Positions 23,295 through 36,081 of a stretch of 64,000 nucleotides of DNA are shown here, piece by piece. Made by a program: the position numbers and the translations under genes. Source of the stretch: Gymnopilus junonius (taxonomy: Eukaryota; Basidiomycota; Agaricomycetes; Agaricales; Galerinaceae). Position 1 is the stretch's first letter. Every line of letters starts with the position of its first letter. The notes under the pieces are model-generated. The model did no database searches. It was not told the DNA's origin and saw nothing but the letters and a program-made list of their open reading frames with translations. The stretch spans positions 434,001 to 498,000 of the forward strand of contig JADNYJ010000005.1 of the NCBI GenBank assembly GCA_015501075.1, given 5' to 3'.

Positions 23295-24887
23295 AATTTC
23301 TTCCTCTTCAGCTGAAAAGATTTTTTGAATTATTTTCAGGCATCCCCCTTGAGCGGCCATCACTGGCACTTCTCTCACTCTTGGGGGGTCAATCTCGACG
23401 CATTTATTACGCTCTGACCAGAGCTATATTTCGCCCTAGTCCGCCAGTTATTGTGTAAGTCGCGTTATTATCAAGATCTATACCCATGAAATTGAACTTC
23501 TTTTTTTTCTCATTGATGGCAAAAGCATGCACTTGATAATTGTATGCAGTGTTTCATAGCTGCTTTCGTTTTGGCCCGTATGTATCTTCAAGCCCATCTA
23601 TTCTCAGTCCTTTCGAGGTGTTGTTCTCTCCATTCATCCGGTCGGTCGGAACATGTCCCCAAGATTTTTTTTGTCACGCTCCTGTCCGAGAATCCCAAGA
23701 TTCCAAACATCTGGGCTCACGATCGTCTCAAAGATTTATATACTTCCCGTACCTGTCGCTGACACCGACATCGGGTAATGACCTCGATTCCGCCATCGTT
23801 CTGTGTTCCGAGGTACCGAGCAGTCCAGCTGACCAATTTGGATTCCCATGCTAGCTATATCTAGCAAAGGAACTACCTACGTCCAACTCTAAAATTGCTT
23901 TGTTGCTTAAGGAGTATTACGAGTTGAATTTTTCTTTGGGAAGCTCTGGGAAGGGCGACAAGCTTTTTGATGTGCTTGGCACACGTGTGCACCGGCTTTC
24001 ATCTTCTCAGAATGGTCCGTTGCCGGAGGACAAATTTTGTCGTTATTTGCCATTGACACCACCAAACATCTATGAATCTTGCAGGAGTAATCTGATGTGA
24101 AATTTCCTACTTTATCGCCTCATATTGGTATTGATCTTCGCCTCGTTCTCCAGGTCGGTCCGAACTAGCTGTGTCGTTCCAATTTTGTGATAGCGTATTC
24201 ACTCTCGTCACACATGCATAGATCTGGGACTGAGGACGCATTTGGGAAGTCTCTGCCAAGTGACTGCACTGGCTGCTCTATGTCGTGCCAGCCCTGGCTG
24301 ATAGGGACCAGAGTTTCCCGAATCCTACTCTGCCAGCCCTTTTCCCTTTTCAATCTGCCTATTGTTGGAATGAAGCGCCCAAGTAAATATATAGCATTAG
24401 TCTTCAGACAGTGCGACTTTACTACCCCAAATTTTTTTTCCACAGCCCCAGCCTCGAGGATTATGCATGGCACGGCATCGTTGACAGGTTAACACCACGA
24501 CTTTTAGCGACAGAATCGGCCATACGTCGAGGTCAGGCGGTGGCATAAATGAGGTTACTTTTCGCTCATGTTCAAAACCTGAGTAAAGTTCAGAGATGCT
24601 GGTCTACAGGCCATTCAGTTTTCTATGAGACCTTGTGAACTTATCGACCGACGGTGAACTGAAATTTCAGATCAAGAAGAAATAGATATTCGGCAATACG
24701 TACGCTGCAGCTCATTTTCCAGAATTGAAACACCCCCAGGACTATTAAAGAATAAATTGAATATGCATTCCAACAATAAGATATTCAGTACGATAATGCA
24801 AGGGATTCGAGTTCATTTGTCCCAGAATCATGAAGTAACCAGTCGTAGATAGCAACGTGAAGAAAAGAGTTCTAAAATCCAGGACCC
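23295..24887. other. Large intergenic region with unresolved coding-like pieces
   Basis: No complete gene could be built. A plus-strand stretch at about 23340-23455 reads IPLERPSLALLSLLGGQSRR and continues to a GTAAGT donor-like site at 23455. A separate 67-codon ORF lies at 23900-24100. I could not join them into a plausible protein or find a start. A perfect 12-bp palindrome GCACACGTGTGC is at 23979-23990. The rest looks non-coding. Confidence 0.35.
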
Positions 24888-26635
24888 TTATTGCAATTCC
24901 GTCTCAGTATTTCTTAAAGGCGGCAAGGTAGGCACTTGCAGAGGCGAATACGAAGCAGTCCCTGCAGCTTCCTCGCCGACCTTATTGTGATCCTCCTCGT
25001 TGTCTCTCCACACCTCTCGCAGTTGTCCTGGCCCAGGCGGACGGGGAACAGTGCCTGCCAATTCGTAATTATCGTCATAACTATCGGAATAATGATGTCC
25101 ATTACCCGTCATGGGGACGTTCTGGCTGTGGGCTCGATTATACGTGGGCAAGACCTCGTGTTGGCCATCTGGCTTGATGCGAGGTGAAAACGGGCGGTGA
25201 CATTGTTCAGAGGAAAGGGGTGGATAGTATTGGCGGTAGCCAAAGAAAGAGAATAGAGTGCCGACGAGAGATCCAACCAGAACGTCTTGCCAGTGGTCTT
25301 TTATTCGCGGAATGTTAGGGATGGTATTTTCTTTTGGTAACGAAATTTTGACTTACGGCGGTAGTCCATGGTTCGTGAAATGGCTACAAGGGCAGCAGCC
25401 ATGAAAGGGGACAGAGCCAGCCATGCCTTGCCCTACATCATATGGGCAGTAAGCACCGGATTTCTGAAAAAATTGCGAGACGAACTGCATGACCCCTGTG
25501 ATCAAATAGGTGCATTTTGCCGGCCAAGTAGTAAGCCAAAAATCCCATTCCACAGAAAGACACTGCAAGCAGAGACGGCAGGTCAATCATTCCTAGTCTT
25601 TAATAAAATGCAAAGAAACACACAGCTTGAATGACCTGAAAAGAAACTTCGGAATCCGTCGATCATCATCGCTTCGTCCGTCTGCGCGCAAATGGTCCAG
25701 TTTGTAAGTCTAAGTGGCGGATCCGTTAGCCCAACAGGTGGTTGACACCTGTCGAGCAAGTCTTTCACAGCGCAGCTTATGAGTTACTGAGCAGTGAAAA
25801 AAAAAGGATAAAGCATACCTGGGCGTGGGCGACCGACAGTAATTTTTACAACTTGAGTCAAAGCTCCAGTTAACGAAAGACTAAGGATTACTGCAACGGG
25901 TTGAGTAAGAACCGTATGGATGTAATGAAAGGCGTACATCCAAGCCAGCCTCCACACCGCAAAAACCCTGTCAGACTCGTGAAGACGATGCCAAAATATC
26001 AGCTCACTGTTATGTAAATCCCACCATGATCGAACAGTGATAAAGTTGACGATAGGCATGATGACAAGTGGTGATACGAAGCAAATCATGACGAGGGCTA
26101 CATTCTATGTAATTACACTAGCGTGAGATGGATAGATAGCATGGTTTGGTAGGGGCAACTTACAGGGATGCGTTCGTGAACTGCGAATCTGTAAAACCAG
26201 AATTACAACAGGACACATTACGTCAGGTAGTTAACTTATGAATTGAATGCCTCACGGGTAACTAATACTGGATGATGATGATGATGATGATGTCAATGTC
26301 GATGGAGTGATTTGGCAAGTCAGAAATAGAGCTCACGAGCGATCCTCCAAAGAAAACTCCCGACGATAACCATTCACTTTATCGAGAGAGAAGAATATAG
26401 CCCTGGATAGCGAAGTGAGCTCCTGAGAATGCCGCCCAGTATTTCTTAAATTCTGTAGGACATACGCCAATATAATGGTTAAAATCCTGCCATCAAATTC
26501 AGTTGCGTGAACAGTGTACACGACTAGAGAAAAAGCGTACCAGTCTGGAGCGTAGGAGTAAACGAGCAGTTTGAGGCGCCCCGCAGTCATAGGCGGATGC
26601 CTGTTGGTGGAATATATAGGAAATTTCAAGGCCAT
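24888..26635 (-). CDS. PAP2-family lipid phosphate phosphatase (DPP1/LPP-like)
   Basis: An integral membrane phosphatase acting on phosphatidate, diacylglycerol pyrophosphate or similar lipids. All three PAP2 motifs are visible after splicing: KITVGRPRP (motif 1), SFFSGHSS (motif 2) and AISRTMDYR followed by HHWQDVL (motif 3). The N-terminal segment (LLVYSYAPDWILTIILAYVL) and the conserved NGYRREFSLEDRS and FAVHERIP fit fungal DPP1-like enzymes. Several hydrophobic helices are evident. The C-terminal tail (HEVLPTYNRAHSQNVPMTGN, ending in TETELQ) is hydrophilic and probably cytosolic. There are about eight introns; one holds an ATG/GAT-type trinucleotide microsatellite near 26271-26292. It is divergent from PPP4R2. 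Confidence 0.9.
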
Positions 26636-26768
26636 GGTCGTATCGTGTCAAGTCAAAATAAAGGGGTATCGTGGGGCATTAAAAGAATTGTAATTTAAGA
26701 GAAATTAAGCTACAGCAACTGCGGAGAGCGATCCTTCGTTACGTAACCCGAGCCTCTTTCCTTCCTCC
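26636..26768. promoter_or_regulatory. Bidirectional promoter (PAP2 phosphatase / PPP4R2)
   Basis: A 133-bp gap lies between divergent start codons. No TATA box or repeated motif was recognised. Confidence 0.55.
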
Positions 26769-27879
26769 ATGGCCGACACATCCGTTAGCGGTTCGATCTA
26801 CTTGCAATTTTCGCTCTTCTCGGCGTTCTCATATGACATTGACAGAGGACGATGCTCTCCTGCAAAAAGTCGCGTCTGATGATGCCTTAGAGTATGTCTC
26901 ATTCCCGGAATATATCCTCGAAACCACCCTGAATGCTCTCCTAGCACAGATTGGGATAAACTACGCAATGTGATCAAAGCCAGAATCGAAAAGGTGGATT
27001 GACCGTGCTGCCTGTGCGTTAGCTTTACTCTGAACCCGCGTTTCCCCCAGAACATCTCACTGTTTTTAACAACAACTCAACAGCCACCTCTGCCCGCTCC
27101 TTATACGCAGATAAACACTCCCGCTGGCGGTCTCAAGCTACCCCCATTTCTGCCGAGGAAAGTCAGTCAGATAGGCGGAGTGGAGGTTCTGAAGAGCTAT
27201 ATGAATGAAGAGGAGGCGAAAACTATGAAGGAGAATATTTTTGCTCAACTCGACCAATTCGAAGGGTGCGTTAAAGCCTGTTGGATTCAAGATACCGCTA
27301 AAATCACCACGATATAGAAGCCCTCCATTCACAATACAGCGTCTTTGCGAGTTATGCTTGGAGCCTAAAAGGCAGTACAAGTCTATTGGGAAGTACCTGC
27401 GCGCCGTCGAAAAGTCCATACTAGTCACGTCAACTTGGGACAGCTTTCCTCCCCTAACACCGAGCGAAATCCATTCCGCGGGACGCAGTGCGATCTTACT
27501 CGGATCAACGCTACAATCAGCACCGAGCACACCCTTATTTTCGCCTATTCCTTTCCTTCATGATGATGCGCGAAGATCAAAATCACGCAGTCCACCTCCG
27601 ACACCTCTCTCCCTAAATTCTGGTCTGCCTATTACTGAAGAGCCTATTACTGAAGAGGATGTGAAGCCTGTCATAGGTCTTGTTGATGAGCTAGATGACC
27701 CTAGTCCAGGGCATATGAGCGATCATCCGACTGCGCTAACTGCAGTTACTACTTCACCTCAATCAAGGCCTTTTATGGGAAGTCTAGACGATCGTTTTGT
27801 CAAATCAGAGGATGAGATGGACACAAGTAGTGACAGTATGGAAATGGACGAAGACAAAGAAAATAAGCAGGGAGAATAG
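26769..27879 (+). CDS. PPP4R2: Protein phosphatase 4 regulatory subunit 2
   Basis: PPP4R2-domain protein, regulatory partner of PP4 catalytic subunit in DNA-damage and maturation processes. Short 5' exons code [22 protein letters not shown] and [14 protein letters not shown], then a long exon follows ([20 protein letters not shown]). The diagnostic block is [20 protein letters not shown] followed by [20 protein letters not shown]. The C-terminal half is Ser/Pro-rich and then strongly acidic ([20 protein letters not shown]), as in animal PPP4R2. The start is the first ATG and its short exon splices in frame. Confidence 0.87.
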
Positions 27880-28254
27880 ATCTTGTTTAAGTAAACGGTC
27901 TCGTTGTACAAATACAAATATGTATGATGTACATTACAGAAGACATGACTGTAGGCCACGAGTGCCAAATGACCTGATATTGCATGCACGACTAGGAAAA
28001 GGATAATGGCTTGCATAAACTGGACCGTTCGCAAATGCAACGTCCCGGCAGCATGCCAATCCAAGCGCAGACCTGATTTTCGCAACGCAAGACAGAATCC
28101 AATCTCAAAAATGAGAAGGAAGATAGCACGACGCGAACAGTACTGTGAGCATTCAAAATCATTCTAATGAATGCTTTTGGAAAGCGATATCAGACGACGT
28201 TCGACGAATGCAGAATAATCGGTTACCCTGGAAACATATTCTTTCTTAGGAAAA
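27880..28254. other. Convergent intergenic region
   Basis: These 375 bp separate the stops of PPP4R2 and the FYV7-like gene. Nothing beyond 3' UTR-like sequence was recognised. Confidence 0.5.
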
Positions 28255-28959
28255 TTACGAGGTACAGTCCTGTTTGATTTTGGCAAGCATTGCGTTCATG
28301 CGGAGCTTCATATCAGGCTGTCCTTTTCCGGTCTGAGGTCGCCCGTGGTCACTAGATTTACCATCACGCTGCGAACCTGGACCTGCGAGCCTCTTCTTGA
28401 ATGGGTCGGCCTTGTAAGTATGCAATGATGAGCGTGAATACGCTTCCCGCATTAGTTCGCGCACGGAGGGTTGAGACGCAGTTTCATCCTCTTCCTCCTT
28501 TGAGAACTTCTGCTTTTTTGTGGGCCTGACCTCTGATTCTAACCTCTTCGTTCGCTTTGAGTTTTCTTTTGGCCGCATAACGGGCAATTCAGGGTGGATA
28601 TGCGCACGAGAGGGATGCAGATGAGATTGGTGTTGGTGCGTTGAACGAGGAGCCATCTCTGCCCCTTCCTTCACACGTTCGGAATTCTCTGCATCGCCAT
28701 TTTGCGCACTGCCCTCATCGTCACTGTAGATGGGCAGCTCCAGCTTGGACTGGGAGAACAGATCTTCCTTTTTCTTCTGGGCTTTCCATTTACTTTTAAT
28801 TTTCGTCTTTTCTACCCATTGTTTCTTTAAAACCTTGGCTAGGAAACAAACATCATAAGAAACAGAAGTTATACAGAATAAAGCAAATTAAGCACCTCTG
28901 TTGATAGGAAAATGCTGAAAGGTGGGTGGCCTCTTGCGCTTCGTATTCGAGTCTGACAT
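28255..28959 (-). CDS. FYV7-like rRNA-processing protein
   Basis: The N-terminus reads SDSNTKRKRPPTFQHFPINR and splices to AKVLKKQWVEKTKIKSKWKA, then QKKKEDLF. This short basic block is the FYV7/TAP26 signature of a small-subunit ribosome-biogenesis factor. The rest is hydrophilic and basic: a nuclear-localisation-like patch (RPKENSKRTKRLESEVRPTK) and a C-terminal YKADPFKKR before the end KIKQDCTS. One clear intron falls after INR. The start at 28959 is preferred because earlier codons do not fit the family. It is divergent from eIF1 by 161 bp. The match rests on one conserved block. Confidence 0.7.
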
Positions 28960-29120
28960 GGAAATGTCTAACAGGATATGCCGAAGTAGGCAATGATTCA
29001 GAGCTGTGCTGCTTATGTAATGCGTTCGGATTGACTCCATCATCAGACCCGCGCTGAGTTCTAAGCATCCTTCACTCTTCTTCATCAAACCACCACTCAG
29101 TCTTTTTTTTATTTCATCGC
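28960..29120. promoter_or_regulatory. Bidirectional promoter (FYV7-like / eIF1)
   Basis: 161 bp separate the divergent starts of a ribosome-biogenesis gene and a translation-initiation gene, so shared control is plausible but not shown. No TATA box seen. Confidence 0.5.
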
Positions 29121-29662
29121 ATGAGCGTACAGAATCTCAACACTTTCGGTATGTTCTCTCCTTCTGCGCTTACTCTTTTTGCCCTCGCCGCTCTCTTATC
29201 GATCTTTCTCACTGAAAATTGACGCCCTATAGATCCCTTTGCAGACGAAGGGGACCCGCTTGCCGAGAGCGCAGACGTTGGATCCACATCCGATTATATT
29301 CATATCCGTATTCAACAACGTAATGGGCGTAAGACTCTGACCACTCTTCAGGGCCTACCAAAACGTGTGTATCTCTTCCCCCCTGACTAATGCCGCCTAT
29401 CGGTTGTTCATCATCTGTTTCAAAGAATATGACCAGAAGAAGCTCTTGAAAGCTTTCAAGAAAGTATGTAATCCGTCTTGCGCTCCATCTTTGGCGTCAA
29501 CCCTGATTCTTTTCCCAGGAATTCGCCTGCAACGGTACTCTTGTCGACGACGAGAAGATGGGTCAGGTTATCCAGCTTCAAGGAGACCAACGTGCCAAGA
29601 TTTCAGCCTTCCTTGTCGAGAACGGTTTGGACAAATCCACCATCAAAGTTCACGGATTCTAA
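29121..29662 (+). CDS. SUI1: Translation initiation factor eIF1 (SUI1)
   Basis: eIF1 binds the 40S P site and governs start-codon fidelity. Four exons give about 113 residues, the usual length. The sequence runs SVQNLNTFDPFADEGDPLAE, then DYIHIRIQQRNGRKTLTTLQ, GLPKQYDQKKLLKAFKKEFA and CNGTLVDDEKMGQVIQLQGD. It ends DKSTIKVHGF. All SUI1-domain landmarks are intact. Confidence 0.97.
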
Positions 29663-30095
29663 GCTTACGCCCATAATGCCATCCGTCCGATTCATCCTGG
29701 GAGAGAGGAAGTCTGCTGTCGAGTTTCAAGCTTTCAAGGCCTGATCTACTTTCGTGGATGAAATTAATGACAGGACAATTTTGCCCAAGTTTTCTTCTTT
29801 ACTTAATATCTCCTGCTTTCTTTTTTCCTCCCTGCTGTATTCCTTTTTTTTCTTGCACAAGCACTCGCACAAATGTTTATGTACCCAAGTCGTCTTGCAT
29901 CAATTAGACATGTATTCTGGGCGAGAAAAAATGTAAGGACGGTATCATATCGAGATCCTTTGAGGATGTTTTAATGTTACAAATGTACAAATGGTAATCA
30001 CCTGCCAGTTAAAGACAATGAATGACGTTGGTTGCTTGAAGTCGCCACTCAGATGAGGCTCGCAACCGTACCAGAGAAGAAAATCACCCGCGACA
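29663..30095. other. Convergent intergenic region
   Basis: These 433 bp lie between eIF1 and SNRNP27. The part after eIF1 is pyrimidine-rich and 3' UTR-like. No gene supported. Confidence 0.5.
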
Positions 30096-31075
30096 TTACT
30101 TGATCTTGTCGAGCGGCCTATGCAGTCATGTCAGAGGCTTGCAGTACATGCATACAAGACATTGATTGTAACGTACCTGTTGAACCCACCTCGCCTTGTA
30201 ACACATGTAATGAATTAATGCAAAGACGATTCTTAGTAATAGATGGAGCAAACCTGTTCATGTACTGACGCCACGTCCTGACTTTCTTAATATTGACGGC
30301 GCCTATTTGATTTCCTACCACATGTTTCCCCTACGTAGTGGATGAGCAGACACGGCTTAATATTGAGGTTTAACAAGTACCTTGGTCGTACCAAATCCAT
30401 TCATACCCATCATACCCATCATTGCAGCGTCTTCATCGTTCATGTCGTCGTCCATAGCTTCCCCCTCTTCTTCAGCAGGACGTTGAGGAGTGTCAGGATC
30501 AAGGTTTGGCCTGGATGAGCTAGTCGGATTGGAATTTGCACGTTCTATAAAAGGGTGTCAAATCAGCTGAATAGCGATTAAAGGGACAAGTACGCACCTA
30601 GCTGGGACGAAGGGCCAGGTTCTGTACGTGGGGCTACACGGTCTTTCGACTCACCGTCCTTGGCCAGAGCATCGTCACGGACAGGTTTAACTCTATCATC
30701 TTTACGCTGAGAGTCTCGTCTGTGGTCTTCGCGGTCTCGTCTACGGTCGTCTGCGTATCTGTCCCTGTCCCTGTCCCGACGATCGTCATCTCTATCGTGC
30801 TTGTAATCTCTTTCTCGACGATCTATTATAATAAAAGTGTTGAGCAGACTCTCCGGATTAAAGATATCGTAAACATCACCTCTTCGGTCTCCATCTCTGT
30901 CTCGGCGCGGACTGCGTGAGCGACTGGACCGTCTCCTTGGTTCGTCACGATAAGACCCACCACCACCTCTTGATCGACCTCCTCTACTACCATGAGAGTG
31001 CCTATCTCTGTCTCTGTCTCTGTCCTCCCTCTCCCAACTTCTGTCGCGCCGCCTGGGATCTGGACGAGAAGACAT
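30096..31075 (-). CDS. SNRNP27: U4/U6.U5 tri-snRNP-associated 27 kDa protein
   Basis: Splicing factor of the tri-snRNP. The N-terminal half is an RS/RD-type low-complexity domain (SWEREDRDRDRDRHSHGSRG; RDEPRRRSSRSRSPRRDRDG). The C-terminus is the conserved part: DEDAAMMGMMGMNGFGTTKG, KHVVGNQIGAVNIKKVRTWR, then QYMNR, splicing to GGFNRPLDKIK. That C-terminal block is diagnostic of SNRNP27. The stop at 30096 is reached only after splicing; the unspliced frame stops earlier. Divergent from the RRM-like gene by 129 bp. Confidence 0.9.
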
Positions 31076-31204
31076 GATGGTCGAGGTAAATGTGTAGTAA
31101 ACGCGTTGTGACTGTGTGACCTCCGCTTGGCGATCCGTTCTGTTTTGAACTTGTTCCGACAAAACTCTGTTGCTTCACCCTGAGGCTTAAATCAGAAAAC
31201 AACC
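31076..31204. promoter_or_regulatory. Bidirectional promoter (SNRNP27 / RRM-like protein)
   Basis: A 129-bp gap separates the divergent start codons. No core element recognised. Confidence 0.5.
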
Positions 31205-32047
31205 ATGTCTAATTTTTTCCGCCAATCCCAACTAATACGTCGCGGTAAAGCTTGGTCCGTGTCAACATCCTCTCTAAAATTCTCAGTCCCTTTGTATTGC
31301 AGTCACCCGTGAGGCCCAACACGTTGTAGTACGCGATCTGCCAATCTCGGCAACTTCTCGTGACGTTCGCAAGATGATCCAGAAGGCTGAAGTGAAAGGT
31401 GTCGTGGATGGTAAAGACTGTACTCATTGACGTGGCTTGGTTCTGACTTTGCTCTATCATACCCCCAGTGTCTCTATTCTATAGACACTTCAGGCCGACG
31501 GGGAAAGCTATACTCACAATGTCACTTCCAGAATACACTCGAGATGCTATCCGGGATGCTGAGGAGATCATTGTTCCCGGTCACCATATCGAAGCAGATC
31601 CTATTGATGAACCTAGAAGCCTGAATATTCCCGAGAACCTATCCGACATTGCAAATGAGGATGTGACGGACCCTAGCCAGCTTGGGACTGGACCAGCTGC
31701 TCGTGTTCCCGAGCGGAAAACAGTTACAATCTCTGGAGTACCTGGGAAAAAAAGTATAAAAGACATCCAGTATTTGCTGAGAGGCTTCCGCCTGGCACCG
31801 GATAGGCAATATCCAGTCCGTCTAATACACACGTACGTCCCTTTTGCTAGTCAGTCATACCCATGAATTTCTTATGCCGTATTTGAATTGTCTCTACAGA
31901 CCCATGAAAAAATTCACACTGTATTCGGCATTCGTCGTTTTCTTGGATTCCGAATCCGAAGCGCAAAGACTTGTTAGAAGTGCCCATCTGACTAAGTACA
32001 AAAACATGGAGGAAGCCCCCTTGCTTAGAGCCCACTTAATCTATTAA
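31205..32047 (+). CDS. Putative RRM-like RNA-binding protein, possibly mitochondrial
   Basis: Four exons. The N-terminus SNFFRQSQLIRRVTREAQ lacks acidic residues until its end and resembles a mitochondrial presequence. A first RRM-like unit follows (HVVVRDLPISATSRDVRKMI, with FRPTGKAILTM in the RNP1 position). After an acidic linker a second unit reads KTVTISGVPGKKSIKDIQYL and ends YSAFVVFLDSESEAQRLV. Its beta-alpha-beta pattern is RRM-like, although the aromatic RNP residues are poorly conserved. I recognise no named orthologue. Its stop is 93 bp from the convergent CBC2 stop. Confidence 0.62.
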
Positions 32048-32140
32048 TGAGTTTAATATATGATAGTAATTCTGCTTCACGTAAAACTGAGAAATGGCTC
32101 ATGCTGTAGGTATAATAATAGCAACAAAATGATGCACTTT

Positions 32141-32988
32141 CTACATTCTCTCTGCCTCGATATCGTCCACCTTTGCCCTTTGCCCCTGAAAAAAACAGTC
32201 AATCAAACTAAACGCCTTGAATCATTACACATCAAGACTTGCCTGTCTTGTATCTGCGTCCTCCTCCTCAGACCTTGCCCGTTTGAGACTCTTCTCTGCT
32301 GCAGCGCTGTCTTCCTGCTTCCAATCTCCACCCCCACCAGCAACAGCTCCGGGTCCTTCTTGAGCGTCAGCATATCTCTCCTCGACCTCGCGTCTCCTCT
32401 CAATCTCCAGTCTCTGCGCCTGTGCACCCCATCCACCACGTCCTGGATCGTAGTCCTGGCGGTGTTCGTCTCTTACCTGTCCACCACTCTTTCCTCGTCC
32501 AAACTGTCGGCCTTCCTTGTAGCCAAGGTCGAGATCGCATCGAATTATCCGCTCGTCCAGTTTCGTCCCGCTAACATAACGCATAGAGGCAAGGGCTTCT
32601 GCATGTGTATAATACTCTACGAAACAGAAACCGCACGGTGTCCTGAATAAATTGTTCAGCGAACATGCGCAAGAAGTCAGAGATCAAGGCAAACCTTGTA
32701 TTTCTGTCGAGACCCATAATTATTCGCTTGATACCTCCACCATCTTCTGGACTGGTGCATTTTGCAAAAAGCTCATATATTTGCTCTTCTGTTGTATAAA
32801 AACTCAAGTTACCAATCTAGAATATGTCACGAATAACCTTGAGCTTCGGTGAGGAGGATACCAGCGCTGTGACCTACATAAAGAGTTGCAGACTTAGCAA
32901 GGAGATCATTTTGCCTTTGACGGTCTACGCGGGACTGAGAATCCTTATAATTTGAAGGTTGGTCCAATGGAGAGACTACATGAGCCAT
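32141..32988 (-). CDS. CBC2: Nuclear cap-binding complex small subunit (CBP20)
   Basis: Binds the m7G cap of nuclear RNAs together with CBP80. After the N-terminal [20 protein letters not shown] and [20 protein letters not shown], the RRM continues with [40 protein letters not shown] and [34 protein letters not shown] and [11 protein letters not shown] then match CBC2, including the Trp and aromatic cap-contact region. The C-terminal tail is acidic and Gly-rich. Without further splicing the frame would stop at 32225. A GC-AG intron at 32186-32242 (consensus CAG/GCAAGT donor, 57 nt, T-rich acceptor) extends it to 32141. The C-terminal extension is less certain than the rest. Confidence 0.9.
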
Positions 32989-33142
32989 TGTGGTACAGTA
33001 CTGAACGAGTCTGCAAGGAATTAGCAAGAAACACAGTCGACGACAAGGAATGCATTCCCACGGTCTATTTACCGTATTGGGAAGCAACGCGTCCGAGCCG
33101 CGTCAGCTCTGTTCTACCACAACTTTCACTCTCAATATCGCC
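32989..33142. promoter_or_regulatory. Bidirectional promoter (CBC2 / RPT3)
   Basis: 154 bp separate the divergent starts. No yeast-type proteasome control element was recognised. Confidence 0.5.
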
Positions 33143-34764
<1,622 letters not shown>

Positions 34765-36081
34765 TTCTGTTGGATGTAATTGTGGTGAGTCTACGTGGCA
34801 CTTAAGTTACGAGTATCCCAATGCTGACTGGCGTTACTCAGTCTTTATTTTTGTATTTTACCCTCCACCACTTCTTCGACAATTTCATCGTTATCTTCCT
34901 TTGTGTCTCGAGCCCTTCTTAGGTGTCCAGGCTCCTCTCACTTTAGCGTCCTTCCGATCATACCCTACGGGTTGGCGCCCATTCAAGGGAGCGAGATTAA
35001 AAGAATAAGCCATCTTCATTCTCATTCTTGGCCTTCATCACCAGAGGGTTGGTAGCAATTTGTTTGTGGAGGTCACCGAGAATGATTTTGTCACATCTTC
35101 ATCCTCGGCGAAGTCAAGATAAGTAGCTCGGTTCCTTTTCTGTGTATTGACGTCTCCTGTATTCGTTCTAGAATGTTGCCAATTCCATTCTCGTTCTCCT
35201 TGTTTCTATTCAGCATATGACTGCTTCTCGACACTCTGGACGGCGCTGACAACCCAACCGCACGTTCTCATTTTACAGAAGCTAGAAAGATATATCTACC
35301 ATTCTTTTTCTAGAAGGATGTTAGGTGCCTGAGCTTTATTCCCGTTGTTCTCGATAAATTGAACTGCGATGCTATGCTGGGTCACATCCCAGCCTTACTA
35401 CAGCTCTTTATGTGTAGTCTTTTTCATTCAATCAAGTTTGCGTTCGTGCTATCGTCCTGTCACTTTGCATTTGTACCCAGTTTTTCTGCTTCCTCCCTTA
35501 TCTGGACTGCGTTAGAAGCAACACGCATGTCCTCATTTTGGAAGCTAAATGGAACCTTATCTGTCCTTCATAATGGAGCCTGCGTTCTTGTTTGTGCTCC
35601 TTGATTGAGTAGGGGTACGAAAATTTGCTATAGGTAACATTTTACTCCCAATCTATACTCTATACTTACTTCCTTTTTCCGACCTTGTTTTTGCAAGATG
35701 ACTAGTGTGATTATACTCGACCTTTTATTTTCTCCTTGAAGTGATGGGAGGCTGCTCTGTTGTTCGTTCTCCTAGAATAAGGTGGAAGCACGAAGATACA
35801 GTAAGCAACAGTGTAAAGGTCCTTACGATATTGTCTCTAGCATCCGGTACATCCTTAGTTATGACTTCGGCCTCAGGCCTCAGGTCCCGAGCTCTTGAGC
35901 TGCAGCTTAACTTCTACAAAAATATTGTGATAGTTGATGCTTCGGATTTATTCGGACGTTGTGATGCTAATATGTCCAGTCACTCTCGGCCAAGTGTATT
36001 TTATGGCCGTACATAACATGAATCATGATCTATTATGACACCCTTTTCTGAGCCTTCTCCGCATTATCTCGAAAAATCAAG
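34765..36081. other. Large intergenic region, no supported gene
   Basis: 1.3 kb without a convincing gene. Two segments near 35235-35290 and 35500-35555 look like diverged direct repeats (both contain CTGGAC, CACG and TCTCATTTT/CCTCATTTT followed by AAGCTA). A minus-strand fragment at about 34998-35095 reads KIILGDLHKQIATNPLVMKA and stops in FF, as a protein end would, but no upstream exon was found. A plus-strand ORF at 35741-36016 has no recognisable features. Confidence 0.35.

Noticed and set aside
30578..31162. Plus-strand Val/Ser-rich ORF opposite the RD repeats of SNRNP27
   Set aside because: It is the complement of the RS/RD repeats, without start context or motif.
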